DNA from: Akkermansiaceae bacterium UBA956
Lineage (GTDB): Bacteria > Verrucomicrobiota > Verrucomicrobiia > Verrucomicrobiales > Akkermansiaceae
Direction of reading: 5' to 3'
Length of the DNA stretch: 61,094 nt
NCBI GenBank assembly: GCA_002293145.1
Contig: DBCO01000031.1
Coordinates: 1-61,094, forward strand
Shown here piece after piece: positions 51,577 through 60,222 of the stretch; position 1 is the stretch's first letter; the number at the start of each line of letters is the position of its first letter. The notes below the pieces were generated by a model. That model searched no databases. It was not told the origin of the DNA and saw nothing but the letters and a program-made list of their open reading frames with translations. A program made the translations under genes and the position numbers.

Positions 51577-52983
51577 TTATTTTGCCCCCTTTGAGAACAA
51601 TACGGCGGGCACGGTCTTCAATAAAATTTTAATATCTTTGAGCAAACACCAATGATCAATGTATTCCAAATCAAGTTTCACCCACTCGTCAAAACTGGTA
51701 ATTTTGTTTCGCCCACCCGCTTGCCAAGTGCATGTAATCCCTGGTTTGACACTCAAGCGGCGGCGGTGAGCCACGTTGGTAATCGCATCAATCTCATACA
51801 AAGGTAATGGCCTCGGGCCGACCAAACTCATCTCGCCCTTAATCACATTCAGCAATTGCGGCAATTCATCAATGCTCAGTTTCCGCAACAATGAACCAAA
51901 AGGGAAAATGCGCGGATCACTGTCCAATTTAAATACAGGTCCATCCATTTGATTGCCCACAGATTGCTTCACCGCATCCAACTCCTTCTCCGCATCAGGG
52001 TTCATCGTGCGGAATTTCCACATGCGGAAAGGACTCCCGTAACGACCAGCACGCATCTGCGAGAAAAACACCGGAGCATGAGGACTCGTAATGCGAATCC
52101 CAACATAGGCGAAAATCCAAAAAGGTATGCTCATCAATAAAATCAGCGTAGCTCCCACGCGGTCCATTAGCTCTTTGCACAGCAATTCCCACGACAACTC
52201 AGGTGTCGATCGCAGCACTAACATCGGTTTGCTACCCAAAACATCAAAAGTAGGCCGCGCAATTTGCGTCCTGATGAATGAGGCAGAAATCCAAGCTTCC
52301 ACTCCCTGCAATTCACAAGCCTCCACTGCCGCTGCTACTTTTTCAAATTCCGCATGACGCGCCAGAAAGATTACTCGCTCAATGGCCTTTTCTTTTAGCA
52401 ACAGGTATAAGTCATTCACATCTTGGGTACGCAAATCATAATGCCCCTCGACGGTCCAACGTGAAGAAACAGTCGAGTCAAGCTCGGCCAAGAAAATTTC
52501 AATCTCCTCGGCGGAACCAGCGATCATCACTCGCTCTTTGCTGGCATGACTATACTGCTTTTTCTTGTCTCTCCACAGAAGCATCCGATCCCGAATCATG
52601 AGGGCCAGAAAAGCGCATAACAGACCAATACCGAAAATCAATCGAGGCGGGGTGCTCAACTTTGCAAAAATACTAATCAAGCTGACGATCAAAACAACGA
52701 CCATCAGCGAAAGCAAGATCTGTTTTGCTGAAGTCCACCATGATTTCTCACGACCACGCTTATAGAAATGAAATCGTATCAAAAGCAATGGAGTGAAAGG
52801 AACGACAATGTACAAAATCCAGCGCATCGCCGAATCGAACTGCTGGTCATCGACCTGCATGTTCAGGGCTAGGCGCACAGGCACGCGTAGCTCAGACGCA
52901 ATCACGAATGCCAACCAAATCAATACCGCATCGGTGATTTGAATCACTTGCGTGGTGAAGGAATCTTTACGGTTGTCGCTCAT
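51577..52983 (-). CDS. Polyprenyl glycosylphosphotransferase (priming sugar transferase)
   Basis: This enzyme puts the first sugar-phosphate on undecaprenyl phosphate to start an exopolysaccharide unit. The 468-residue protein has four or five N-terminal membrane segments, a CoA-binding-like middle domain and the C-terminal transferase with a membrane helix (TLILLMSIPFWIFAYVGIRI), then FRMWKFRTMNPDAE, LRKLSIDELPQLLNVIKGEM, SLVGPRPLPLYE and VKPGITCTWQAGGRN. All family motifs are present. The adjacent ligase and glycosyltransferases form an envelope polysaccharide locus. Confidence 0.94.
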   Translation of the reverse strand: MSDNRKDSFTTQVIQITDAVLIWLAFVIASELRVPVRLALNMQVDDQQFDSAMRWILYIVVPFTPLLLIRFHFYKRGREKSWWTSAKQILLSLMVVVLIVSLISIFAKLSTPPRLIFGIGLLCAFLALMIRDRMLLWRDKKKQYSHASKERVMIAGSAEEIEIFLAELDSTVSSRWTVEGHYDLRTQDVNDLYLLLKEKAIERVIFLARHAEFEKVAAAVEACELQGVEAWISASFIRTQIARPTFDVLGSKPMLVLRSTPELSWELLCKELMDRVGATLILLMSIPFWIFAYVGIRITSPHAPVFFSQMRAGRYGSPFRMWKFRTMNPDAEKELDAVKQSVGNQMDGPVFKLDSDPRIFPFGSLLRKLSIDELPQLLNVIKGEMSLVGPRPLPLYEIDAITNVAHRRRLSVKPGITCTWQAGGRNKITSFDEWVKLDLEYIDHWCLLKDIKILLKTVPAVLFSKGAK

Positions 52984-53166
52984 AAGAGAAATTGAAGACG
53001 GAGATGTTTTACCTTGTTACGACTTCATACGCAACTGAATCCCTTGATTATTCTTTCTTTCGTCAATGCTTTACACTTGACACAAAATGTGGTATCTTAA
53101 TGAGAACTGCTTATCGCCCACTGATTTGCATTGACCCGACTTGACTACGGGCGCAGGCTGACGGCG

Positions 53167-54324
53167 ATGCGAACCTTCGCTCTCATTGCTTGCTTGGTCA
53201 GTCTATTTTTCGCTTTGATTCATGCTTGGAATCATCAATTTGAACCAATGCCAGACGGCCATGTAGTTTGCATGAACGATCTGCAGTTGTTGAGCCCACA
53301 CTCAGCACACTTGAAACACGAAAGTAACTCGTTGATACTCTCTGCACAGGGCGAGACAAGGCACGCCACATTTGACCTACCGCTGGGAGCTACCTCAAGC
53401 CACCTTTTTGTCCGAGTGTCTGCTCAAGCCAAGCAACTGATTGCTGGTAATGAAATATGGCAAGATGGCCGAACATTTATCGAGTGGCTAACACCTGAAA
53501 ACCAAAGGGCAACAGCCTCACCGATTCACTCGGCTCAGGGTGACACGAGCTTGACGAGTTGCTTCGCCATCAAAGTACCGCTAGGAGATCTTCGACCCGT
53601 ATTGCGAATCGAAAATCTTGGCAAACAAGGAGATTACATACTGAAAGAAATCGAACTGACACCTGCGCAGCAAACTCGATCATGGAAACTTGGCAGTCCG
53701 TTGATTATGGCGGCTTTTGCTTTTCTCATCGCAAGCCTTCTCGCCGCAAATCAGATTCCAGCACTACCGCGACGATTATTCGCAGCTAGCATCACATGCA
53801 TCGTCGGTTACTTTTTTATCATCCCTGGGCCATGGCCGCAAACGAAGGGCTTAGGGCAGGCCCTTGCATGGCATCATCAGCAAGCAAAACCTACGGAAAC
53901 AGTATCAGGCACTAAATTCCATCCGCCCATTGCACCGCAAGCGATCATCGAGTCGAGGCTAGGAGATCAAAAAAACGTTTCCCATCAATCAAATTACACA
54001 AAATTACCCGAATCTGATAACCCCGCGTTACAAGCCAAAAAAATTCTCGCAAAAGTTCGCTCACTCTTGCATGTCGCCCTTTTATTTGCCCCGGTGTGGA
54101 TCATCAGTTACGCCGTGGGATCGAAACGCGGATTTTTGCTAGGCATTGCCATGGCTCTTGGTATTGAGATGGCGCAGTGGCTCTTTGGCTATGGATTTCA
54201 AGCGGATGATGTGAAAGATTTACTCGCAGATCTTTGCGGCATCAGCATGGCAGTTTACTGCCACACGCGTCTATCTCGCAAAATCTACTCATGGATGCCT
54301 TTCCCATTTCCCCAACCGGCCTGA
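53167..54324 (+). CDS. VanZ-like membrane protein with N-terminal extracytoplasmic domain
   Basis: The protein of about 385 residues has an N-terminal membrane segment, a beta-rich domain of about 170 residues (SLILSAQGETRHATFDLPLG), two or three membrane segments, and a C-terminal VanZ-type region with GIEMAQWLFGYGFQADDVKDLLADLCG. VanZ family members are small membrane proteins of unclear role; here the fold is fused to an exported domain. The frame also starts with TTG at 53131; I prefer the ATG giving MRTFALI. Its last 36 bases overlap the convergent glycosyltransferase gene. Confidence 0.78.
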   Translation: MRTFALIACLVSLFFALIHAWNHQFEPMPDGHVVCMNDLQLLSPHSAHLKHESNSLILSAQGETRHATFDLPLGATSSHLFVRVSAQAKQLIAGNEIWQDGRTFIEWLTPENQRATASPIHSAQGDTSLTSCFAIKVPLGDLRPVLRIENLGKQGDYILKEIELTPAQQTRSWKLGSPLIMAAFAFLIASLLAANQIPALPRRLFAASITCIVGYFFIIPGPWPQTKGLGQALAWHHQQAKPTETVSGTKFHPPIAPQAIIESRLGDQKNVSHQSNYTKLPESDNPALQAKKILAKVRSLLHVALLFAPVWIISYAVGSKRGFLLGIAMALGIEMAQWLFGYGFQADDVKDLLADLCGISMAVYCHTRLSRKIYSWMPFPFPQPA

Positions 54325-55227
54325 CCAACCATCGCAGATCGCCTCACACAGCAATGGCAAGCGTTGCCATCCATCGACTTTCACTCCAATGAAACCATAG
54401 GCCAGTGCCATCATCGCCGCACGCAATTTACCGCGCGCACGCTGTTGCAGCCACACCATGTTGCGAACTTTGTAGTAGAGCTTCCAGTCGGATAACCCTG
54501 CTTCATAAAAAAGATTTTTTCCTAAAAATCGAACCTTCAGAAGATTTTGTGGGCCTACATGTTCTAACACCGAGTCCACGACACCTTCTTGGCTGAAGCC
54601 ACAATTCTCCATTCGTAAGGGATACTCTTCATCTTCCCCACGAATGAACAAATCAGCCTGAACTCTGCCAATCGCATCATAGACATGTCTTGAAACCAAT
54701 GCACCCGTCCACATGATGCGCGTCTTGACGAATCGAAGTTCTCCAAGTTCAGCAGGTGCGTGAACCAATCGAAAACCATCGCCTGAGTCGATCTGCAAGG
54801 GCCAAGTGTAACGTTCTGTCGCGGGATCGATTTGCATCGAGTGCCGCACCACATGAGGATCATAGCCATCCACAAGCAAAGCACGGAGTGCCCCTGCTGT
54901 GGGAAATGAGTCATCATCCAAAATCCACACCGCATCGATGCCACGTTGAAATGCACACTCCATAGCAGCATCAACACCTCCAGCATTGCCGACATTTTCG
55001 GGCAAGGACAACACCACAAGCTCAAACGGCAAATCTGTTAGATCATTTAACAAATGGACCGTATCATCGCTCGAATCATTGTCCGCGACCACAACGAGAT
55101 CGGGCGCACAAGCTTGTTCGATCAATGCCCGCACACAGGCATGAGCCACGTGCGAACGATTCATCGTCGCAAAAACAGCAGCTACACGAATTTTCGAACT
55201 TGCTTCCATACTCTTGCCAAAATCCAT
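54289..55227 (-). CDS. Family 2 glycosyltransferase (GlfT2-like)
   Basis: The protein of about 312 residues has a GT-A fold: VAAVFATMNRSHVAHACVRA near the start, the nucleotide-sugar Asp in VVADNDSSDDT, the DDD metal motif in WILDDDSFP, and the catalytic Asp region IRGEDEEYPLRM. It resembles galactofuranosyltransferase-type GT2 enzymes. The start at 55227 overlaps the previous glycosyltransferase gene by 46 bases; an ATG at 55209 (MEASSK) is an alternative with a shorter overlap. Its 3' end overlaps the convergent VanZ-like gene. Confidence 0.85.
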   Translation of the reverse strand: MDFGKSMEASSKIRVAAVFATMNRSHVAHACVRALIEQACAPDLVVVADNDSSDDTVHLLNDLTDLPFELVVLSLPENVGNAGGVDAAMECAFQRGIDAVWILDDDSFPTAGALRALLVDGYDPHVVRHSMQIDPATERYTWPLQIDSGDGFRLVHAPAELGELRFVKTRIMWTGALVSRHVYDAIGRVQADLFIRGEDEEYPLRMENCGFSQEGVVDSVLEHVGPQNLLKVRFLGKNLFYEAGLSDWKLYYKVRNMVWLQQRARGKLRAAMMALAYGFIGVKVDGWQRLPLLCEAICDGWSGRLGKWERHP

Positions 55228-55985
55228 AAAACACCATCGACCAAACCATTCAAGTAAGGATCGTTAAAAAGAGTTACCCCATAAGCTCGGCGAATTGCCC
55301 GCGATTCAATATGCTGGCGTTCTGCCGCCAAAATTTTTTTCATGTCTCGAGTTTTTCCTAAATACAACATCGAGGCATTACTTGCATGAATGCGAAAGTC
55401 AGCAACAGTGATCGGCATGTGTTCCAATTTTTTTCCAGCAACATGCAACCTAGCAAAAAGCTCACCGTCCATGACGTAACGAAACTCTTCATGTAGGCGA
55501 TAGCCTTCAGCCATGACCGTAGCATTCCGAAAAAATGCCGCTGTAGATCCAATGTAACAATGATGATGCACATGAACAAACATCGACCAGCGAGGACATT
55601 TGACCCTGCGCAAATAGCTACCATTCTCATTGATAAAATTCCAATCCCCGTAAACCAAATCGGCATCGGATTGATTGAGCACACGCAAGACTTCCTGCAA
55701 AGCGCCAGGCAACAAGCGATCGTCGGCATTCAGCCACATCACCCATTTCCCCTTGGCTTGAGCGAAGCCTTTGTTGATCGCATCAGACATTCCTCGATCC
55801 GCTTCCTCGATCCACCGTGCATGCGGAAAGCGAGCGGCCACCTCACGACTATCATCAGTAGATCCGCCATCATAAACGAGATGCTCCAGATTCAAACCAA
55901 CTTGGCCCGCCACGCTTGCCAAGCAATCATGCAAATAACACCCGTAGTTGAACGACGGGGTGATGATAGTAAAATCGGGGGACAT
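55182..55985 (-). CDS. Family 2 glycosyltransferase
   Basis: The 267-residue enzyme has the GT2 pattern: FTIITPSFNYGCYLHDCLAS, the Asp in YDGGSTDDS, the DAINKGFAQAKG segment and the DxD-type NADDRLLPGAL, then an acceptor region with VMDGELFARLHV. It resembles WcaA-type enzymes of capsule and exopolysaccharide clusters. The donor sugar cannot be told. It lies 41 bases downstream of the family 4-like glycosyltransferase gene. Confidence 0.9.
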   Translation of the reverse strand: MSPDFTIITPSFNYGCYLHDCLASVAGQVGLNLEHLVYDGGSTDDSREVAARFPHARWIEEADRGMSDAINKGFAQAKGKWVMWLNADDRLLPGALQEVLRVLNQSDADLVYGDWNFINENGSYLRRVKCPRWSMFVHVHHHCYIGSTAAFFRNATVMAEGYRLHEEFRYVMDGELFARLHVAGKKLEHMPITVADFRIHASNASMLYLGKTRDMKKILAAERQHIESRAIRRAYGVTLFNDPYLNGLVDGVLWILARVWKQVRKFV

Positions 55986-56026
55986 GCTAGGATTTTAGTT
56001 TGAAAGTTCCGTAATCCACGGACGCC

Positions 56027-57193
56027 TCATTTGTGCGCATTGATCGTTGCCACGACTTTTTCCGCAACGTGAGATGACAGTAACCGCGGACTCCAGCGCT
56101 GCGCGATGAAATTTGCATCACGTTCGCCACAGTCCCATGCTTGCAATTCCGACTGAATTGCCGCCACATGCTCAGGCACTCGGTCAGCGCATGCTAAGCA
56201 TCCTGAATTTTCCGAAACAAACCACTCGAAGGCAGACATCGAAACCGATTTCGTCGCGACTACGGAACAGCCACAACAAAGTGATTCCGCAGCTGCGATG
56301 CCAAAACTTTCATAGGCGGAAGGGCTGTAAAAAACTTGCGACTGCTGAAATATATCGACCAATTCGTCACGAGACATTTTGCCTTTGATCGTCACGCGCT
56401 CACTCTGACCTAGCGGAAGACGCTGATGCCACGCATGCATTTCAGCAATGGCAACACCAGCAATGACAATCGAAACATCCGCGTCTCGATCTAGCAAAGC
56501 TTCCACCACTTCCATCAAAATGCCTGGGCGTTTTTGGATCCGATCGTCCCAGCGACCAACACATGCTACTTGCTTTCTCTTACCTGGTCCTGCGAATTGA
56601 AAACGTTCCGCAACTGCATGAGGAATCACAACAATTTTTTTCACTAAATTACTACTACCATAGTAGTAACATAACTTGGAGTAACATTTAGCAGCTGCAG
56701 GTGAGACACAGGCGATCACATCACCATAGCGCAAATGCTGGGCACGCAATGGATCCGTAATCAGCAACCCGTAGGTCAAACCCTTGAGCACTTGTTTCAA
56801 GAAAACCATGGCACTACCGGCCAAGTTCCATTGATCGCGAAGCCAACCGATTGGCCCCGCCAGAGGACTCACAAAACCACCGTTATCCTGATTGAGTATC
56901 AGAAAAATTCCCGCCTCATGAATTGCCTTTGCCACCTTCAAGTAGCGCGGACTGCCCCAAGCATAGAGAACCAACGCATCCAGTTGCTGACTTTTCCACC
57001 AAGATTCCGACTCAAGATTGGCGTAATCAGTGCGAATCAAATCGTCTTCATCTTCACGATGACGATCACCAGGCATGACCGCCTTGCTTGCGATCCCCAG
57101 CTGCTGCAAGCCTCGACACAGCAAGCCACTGTCTCGCTCAAAAAAATCAGGCCCACCACCAAAGGCGACAGGCGTACAAGTGTAAATGCGCAT
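56027..57193 (-). CDS. Family 4-like glycosyltransferase
   Basis: The 388-residue protein is a GT-B-fold enzyme: an N-terminal acceptor domain starting with IYTCTPVAFGGGPDFFERD and a C-terminal domain with VVIPHAV, VACVGRWDDRIQKRP, SVIVIAG-type sugar-nucleotide contacts and the E-x7-E region SPSAYESFGIAAAESLCCG. It should transfer a sugar within the cluster's polysaccharide. Residues 160-180 hold a Tyr-rich stretch (YSKLCYYYGSSN) that is unusual. Its start is 32 bases from the stop of the membrane protein gene upstream. Confidence 0.9.
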   Translation of the reverse strand: MRIYTCTPVAFGGGPDFFERDSGLLCRGLQQLGIASKAVMPGDRHREDEDDLIRTDYANLESESWWKSQQLDALVLYAWGSPRYLKVAKAIHEAGIFLILNQDNGGFVSPLAGPIGWLRDQWNLAGSAMVFLKQVLKGLTYGLLITDPLRAQHLRYGDVIACVSPAAAKCYSKLCYYYGSSNLVKKIVVIPHAVAERFQFAGPGKRKQVACVGRWDDRIQKRPGILMEVVEALLDRDADVSIVIAGVAIAEMHAWHQRLPLGQSERVTIKGKMSRDELVDIFQQSQVFYSPSAYESFGIAAAESLCCGCSVVATKSVSMSAFEWFVSENSGCLACADRVPEHVAAIQSELQAWDCGERDANFIAQRWSPRLLSSHVAEKVVATINAHK

Positions 57194-57224
57194 AAGTTTC
57201 TAAAATCGCTCGAGACATCCATAA

Positions 57225-58403
57225 TCAGGAATCAACTGAATACGAAGCATAAACAGGTTTCCCAAACAAATTTTTGCCCCAGCCGAGAACAGCGAAAAAC
57301 AGAAACAACAAGCCAAAGCGATCGAGCATCAAACCGAATTCGAGATTCCCACTCACAACACTATGAAGCAGCACTAACCCAAACATCGGCGCAATCATCA
57401 CCAGGGCACCATAGCGAAAAACGGCTTCTAACACGTCGTCGGATCGTCGCAATAACCGAACCGCGAACACACTGCCAACGACTGCTGTGAGCGCCACCAA
57501 ATACCAACTCATGTGCGGAATCGCATGATCCACTAAGGCTAATTTTTTTCTGGAGATCAATGGCGTAAATCCCGCTGGATCATGAAGATAAATCGGCACC
57601 GTGAGCAAGATGATCACTGAGGAAGTCATCACCGATGCTACGATCGCAGATTTAAACCCTGCCACACGCCAAATCGCAGCTGCATACAACGGAACCAGAA
57701 AAGGCAAATTGGATCGCGAAGTCAGGCATACCCCCACGAATAAACAGGCAATGATTTTCTGCCACTTCGATGATTCAGGTTTACCCCATGCATGAATAGC
57801 GAGGGCTAACGAAAGTGGCACGTAGATGCCATTCGCAATCAAATCGCCTCCCGAAATGTACTCGTAGGCCACAGCTGGCGACAAAAACAAAATCAGCATC
57901 AGCCAAGAGAGCGCGACTGCTCGATCTCGAAAATGCCAGTCAGCAAGAGCAAAGAAAATGAGTATCCAAAAGACATTCTGATAGCCACTATCGCCTAGTG
58001 CAACGAAGGGGGCTGCGATCACAATCGCACCTGGCAATAGCGAAAGCGGGCCGGCGACGGGATTTTGCGAATAGTAAGGAGTCTCGCCGTGTATCATTCT
58101 CTCGACCGCCATGTTCAGGCCTTCATCACGATCACTACTCTTTTCAGGTCCCTTTCCATCTTCCCAGGGATTCAAAACCGCGAACATAGACACCGTGATT
58201 ACGGCACACATCGGTGCGATGAAGCGAAAATACTTTTGCATCCACCGATGAAGATGTTTGCCGAATTGGAGCGTAAACCAGACAACGCCGACGATGATCA
58301 ACAAATAGCCAATTACCCCCAACAAGCCCAAATGCTTTTGAATAAATCCCGATCCGGCGAAAACGAGGAAAAGGCTAACTAAATATGGGGTCCGATCATT
58401 CAT
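57225..58403 (-). CDS. Polytopic membrane protein, GT-C-like
   Basis: The 392-residue protein has about ten membrane segments and an extracytoplasmic loop after TM3 (GKGPEKSSDRDEGLNMAVER, with conserved acidic and Tyr residues such as GETPYYSQNP). The layout fits the GT-C (mannosyltransferase-like or DUF2029-type) family, but the catalytic Asp pattern is not definite. It lies between glycosyltransferases with short gaps, so it probably handles a lipid-linked sugar. Confidence 0.7.
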   Translation of the reverse strand: MNDRTPYLVSLFLVFAGSGFIQKHLGLLGVIGYLLIIVGVVWFTLQFGKHLHRWMQKYFRFIAPMCAVITVSMFAVLNPWEDGKGPEKSSDRDEGLNMAVERMIHGETPYYSQNPVAGPLSLLPGAIVIAAPFVALGDSGYQNVFWILIFFALADWHFRDRAVALSWLMLILFLSPAVAYEYISGGDLIANGIYVPLSLALAIHAWGKPESSKWQKIIACLFVGVCLTSRSNLPFLVPLYAAAIWRVAGFKSAIVASVMTSSVIILLTVPIYLHDPAGFTPLISRKKLALVDHAIPHMSWYLVALTAVVGSVFAVRLLRRSDDVLEAVFRYGALVMIAPMFGLVLLHSVVSGNLEFGLMLDRFGLLFLFFAVLGWGKNLFGKPVYASYSVDS

Positions 58404-58410
58404 CGTAAAG

Positions 58411-59427
58411 TCAAATTACATGTAAATCCGATAAATCTTGAAACCAGTGCCCCAGCAAAGCTTCCTCTTCCACTCCCACCCATCCATTGCGAATCAGCGT
58501 TTGGTAGCACTTTTCCATCTTCATGCGAATGCTGAGAGAATCCCCAAGCTCAGTCTCCATAAGGGCTACACGCATGGCGGCATTGTTTTGGTATCCAGGA
58601 ATTTCATCGATGAAGTCTTTGTGCAAATCATGCTCATTGCGTTCCTGCCATACCGTGGCTTCGTGAAAAAGAACTCCCGAGGAGAGCGTATGCAGAATCC
58701 GCTGTGCGACAAAACTACGCCAAATATCAGTCATCCGAAAACTGCATTTTGCTGGCAAATACAAAAGGGGAAATGCGTCGGCAAAAAATGTCGTATTTTG
58801 GCTATTAAAGGGACACCACGCACGCTCTAACAGAATTACGGGATCGATGCCTTTGTTAAAATGAAAGGGTAATGGGTAAAGCATCCGGTAGACTGCATCA
58901 ACATCGGGATCTACATCGGCAAGGCCTTGCTGAATGGGGCAATCAAAATGTTGCGCAGCAGCGCGTGAGGGCAACAAGCCTCGAGCATGATTGAGCGGCA
59001 GGCCACGCGGATAAATGAAATCATCCGTGAAATATCGATAGGCATTGACCCAAGCATTTTCCTGAATGCCGCTCGCCAAAACGGAACGCACTCTTGGATT
59101 CCAAAAAGCATCCATGGGGAAATTGTCATCATCAGTCTCGACAATCACTTCGGCCCCAGCCCGCATCGCATGCAGATAGGCAATATTTTTTCTTGTATAT
59201 GTGCGAATCGGAGCCGCGCGGGCGAGCGAATAGCCCTCATGAACCTGGGCATCCAACGATAGAAACGTAGCACCATCCAATTCGTATACACTCGGACTTT
59301 TGCTATCACCAGCAATCAAAAAGCTCCAGCCGTGTGCTTGGCAACCTTCGGCCAATGATTTCATCACGGGGTTCGGATCATTGATCGATGTTACGACCAA
59401 TGCTGGCGGGGAGGATAATGAGGACAT
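58411..59427 (-). CDS. STELLO-type glycosyltransferase family protein
   Basis: The 338-residue protein resembles the STELLO/DUF288 family, with AGDSKSP, the DLDA-like Asp in FLSLDAQ, the acidic segment IVETDDDNFPMDAFW, and the acceptor region NAYRYFTDDFIYPRG. The family is best known from plant Golgi proteins linked to cellulose synthesis, and from bacterial cell-surface loci. The donor and acceptor are unknown here. Its stop is seven bases from the next gene's start. Confidence 0.82.
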   Translation of the reverse strand: MSSLSSPPALVVTSINDPNPVMKSLAEGCQAHGWSFLIAGDSKSPSVYELDGATFLSLDAQVHEGYSLARAAPIRTYTRKNIAYLHAMRAGAEVIVETDDDNFPMDAFWNPRVRSVLASGIQENAWVNAYRYFTDDFIYPRGLPLNHARGLLPSRAAAQHFDCPIQQGLADVDPDVDAVYRMLYPLPFHFNKGIDPVILLERAWCPFNSQNTTFFADAFPLLYLPAKCSFRMTDIWRSFVAQRILHTLSSGVLFHEATVWQERNEHDLHKDFIDEIPGYQNNAAMRVALMETELGDSLSIRMKMEKCYQTLIRNGWVGVEEEALLGHWFQDLSDLHVI

Positions 59428-59460
59428 AATGAATGATGTATTGTCAGTGGTTCGGAGCTT

Positions 59461-60198
59461 TCAAGCTACGGGTGATCTACCCAAGAGACGTAAGACGGTG
59501 TAGTGCCATAAAACTAATATCGAATTCTTGATCGCGCCATGAGACACTCGTGGCGATGGAGCGCGGTAATGGATCGGCACCTCGATCAACTTTTCTTTGC
59601 GCAGCAAATGACGAACTTCCGTTTGGTAAAAGTGCGCCCGCGAGAGCAACGGATACGCCAGCAAGCGTTCGAGCACATGCCGATGAAATCCCTGAAATCC
59701 AGAAGTCATATCTGCCAACTTAGCGCCTAACAAAACTTTCGCCAAAATGGTTCCTCCTTTGCTGAGCAATCGGCGGCGGAAGGGCGAATCTACCATCGAA
59801 CCACCATTGATGTAACGACTTCCAAACGCACAATCATTGCCCTCGTTCAGAGCTCGCAAAAATGCCGGAATTGCCCGTGGATCATGAGACAACCCCGCGT
59901 CCATTTCGATGATGATTTCATGCCCATTCTTTAGCGCCTCACGGAATCCATTCATGTAGGCATCGACCACACTACGATTTTCGGGAATCCACTTCGTGAT
60001 GAAGCGAGAGTCCTCTGATTCGATCGCCCTACAACACTCCAGCGTTCGGTCTTTCGAAACATTGTCGATAATGAAATAAATCACTCCACCAGCCAGAAAA
60101 TCCATTTGCTGCTTCAATGCTTCAACAAGCTCAGGCAGTTCAGCTTCTTCATTGGCAAGTGGCATCACCACCGCCCAGTTGTTAGGATATCCATTCAT
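59461..60198 (-). CDS. Family 2 glycosyltransferase (DPM1-like)
   Basis: The 245-residue enzyme has the GT2 fold: WAVVMPLANEEAELPELVEAL, a variant of the nucleotide loop (DNVSKDRT), the DxD-type EMDAGLSHDP, FGSRYINGG and the acceptor region MTSGFQGFHRHVLERLL. It resembles dolichol-phosphate-mannose-synthase-type enzymes, which put a sugar on a polyprenyl phosphate; GT-C proteins such as the neighbour at 57225 use such donors. It lacks C-terminal membrane segments. Confidence 0.9.
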   Translation of the reverse strand: MNGYPNNWAVVMPLANEEAELPELVEALKQQMDFLAGGVIYFIIDNVSKDRTLECCRAIESEDSRFITKWIPENRSVVDAYMNGFREALKNGHEIIIEMDAGLSHDPRAIPAFLRALNEGNDCAFGSRYINGGSMVDSPFRRRLLSKGGTILAKVLLGAKLADMTSGFQGFHRHVLERLLAYPLLSRAHFYQTEVRHLLRKEKLIEVPIHYRAPSPRVSHGAIKNSILVLWHYTVLRLLGRSPVA

Positions 60199-60222
60199 TT
60201 TTTATATTCTTCCAGCGTAAAA

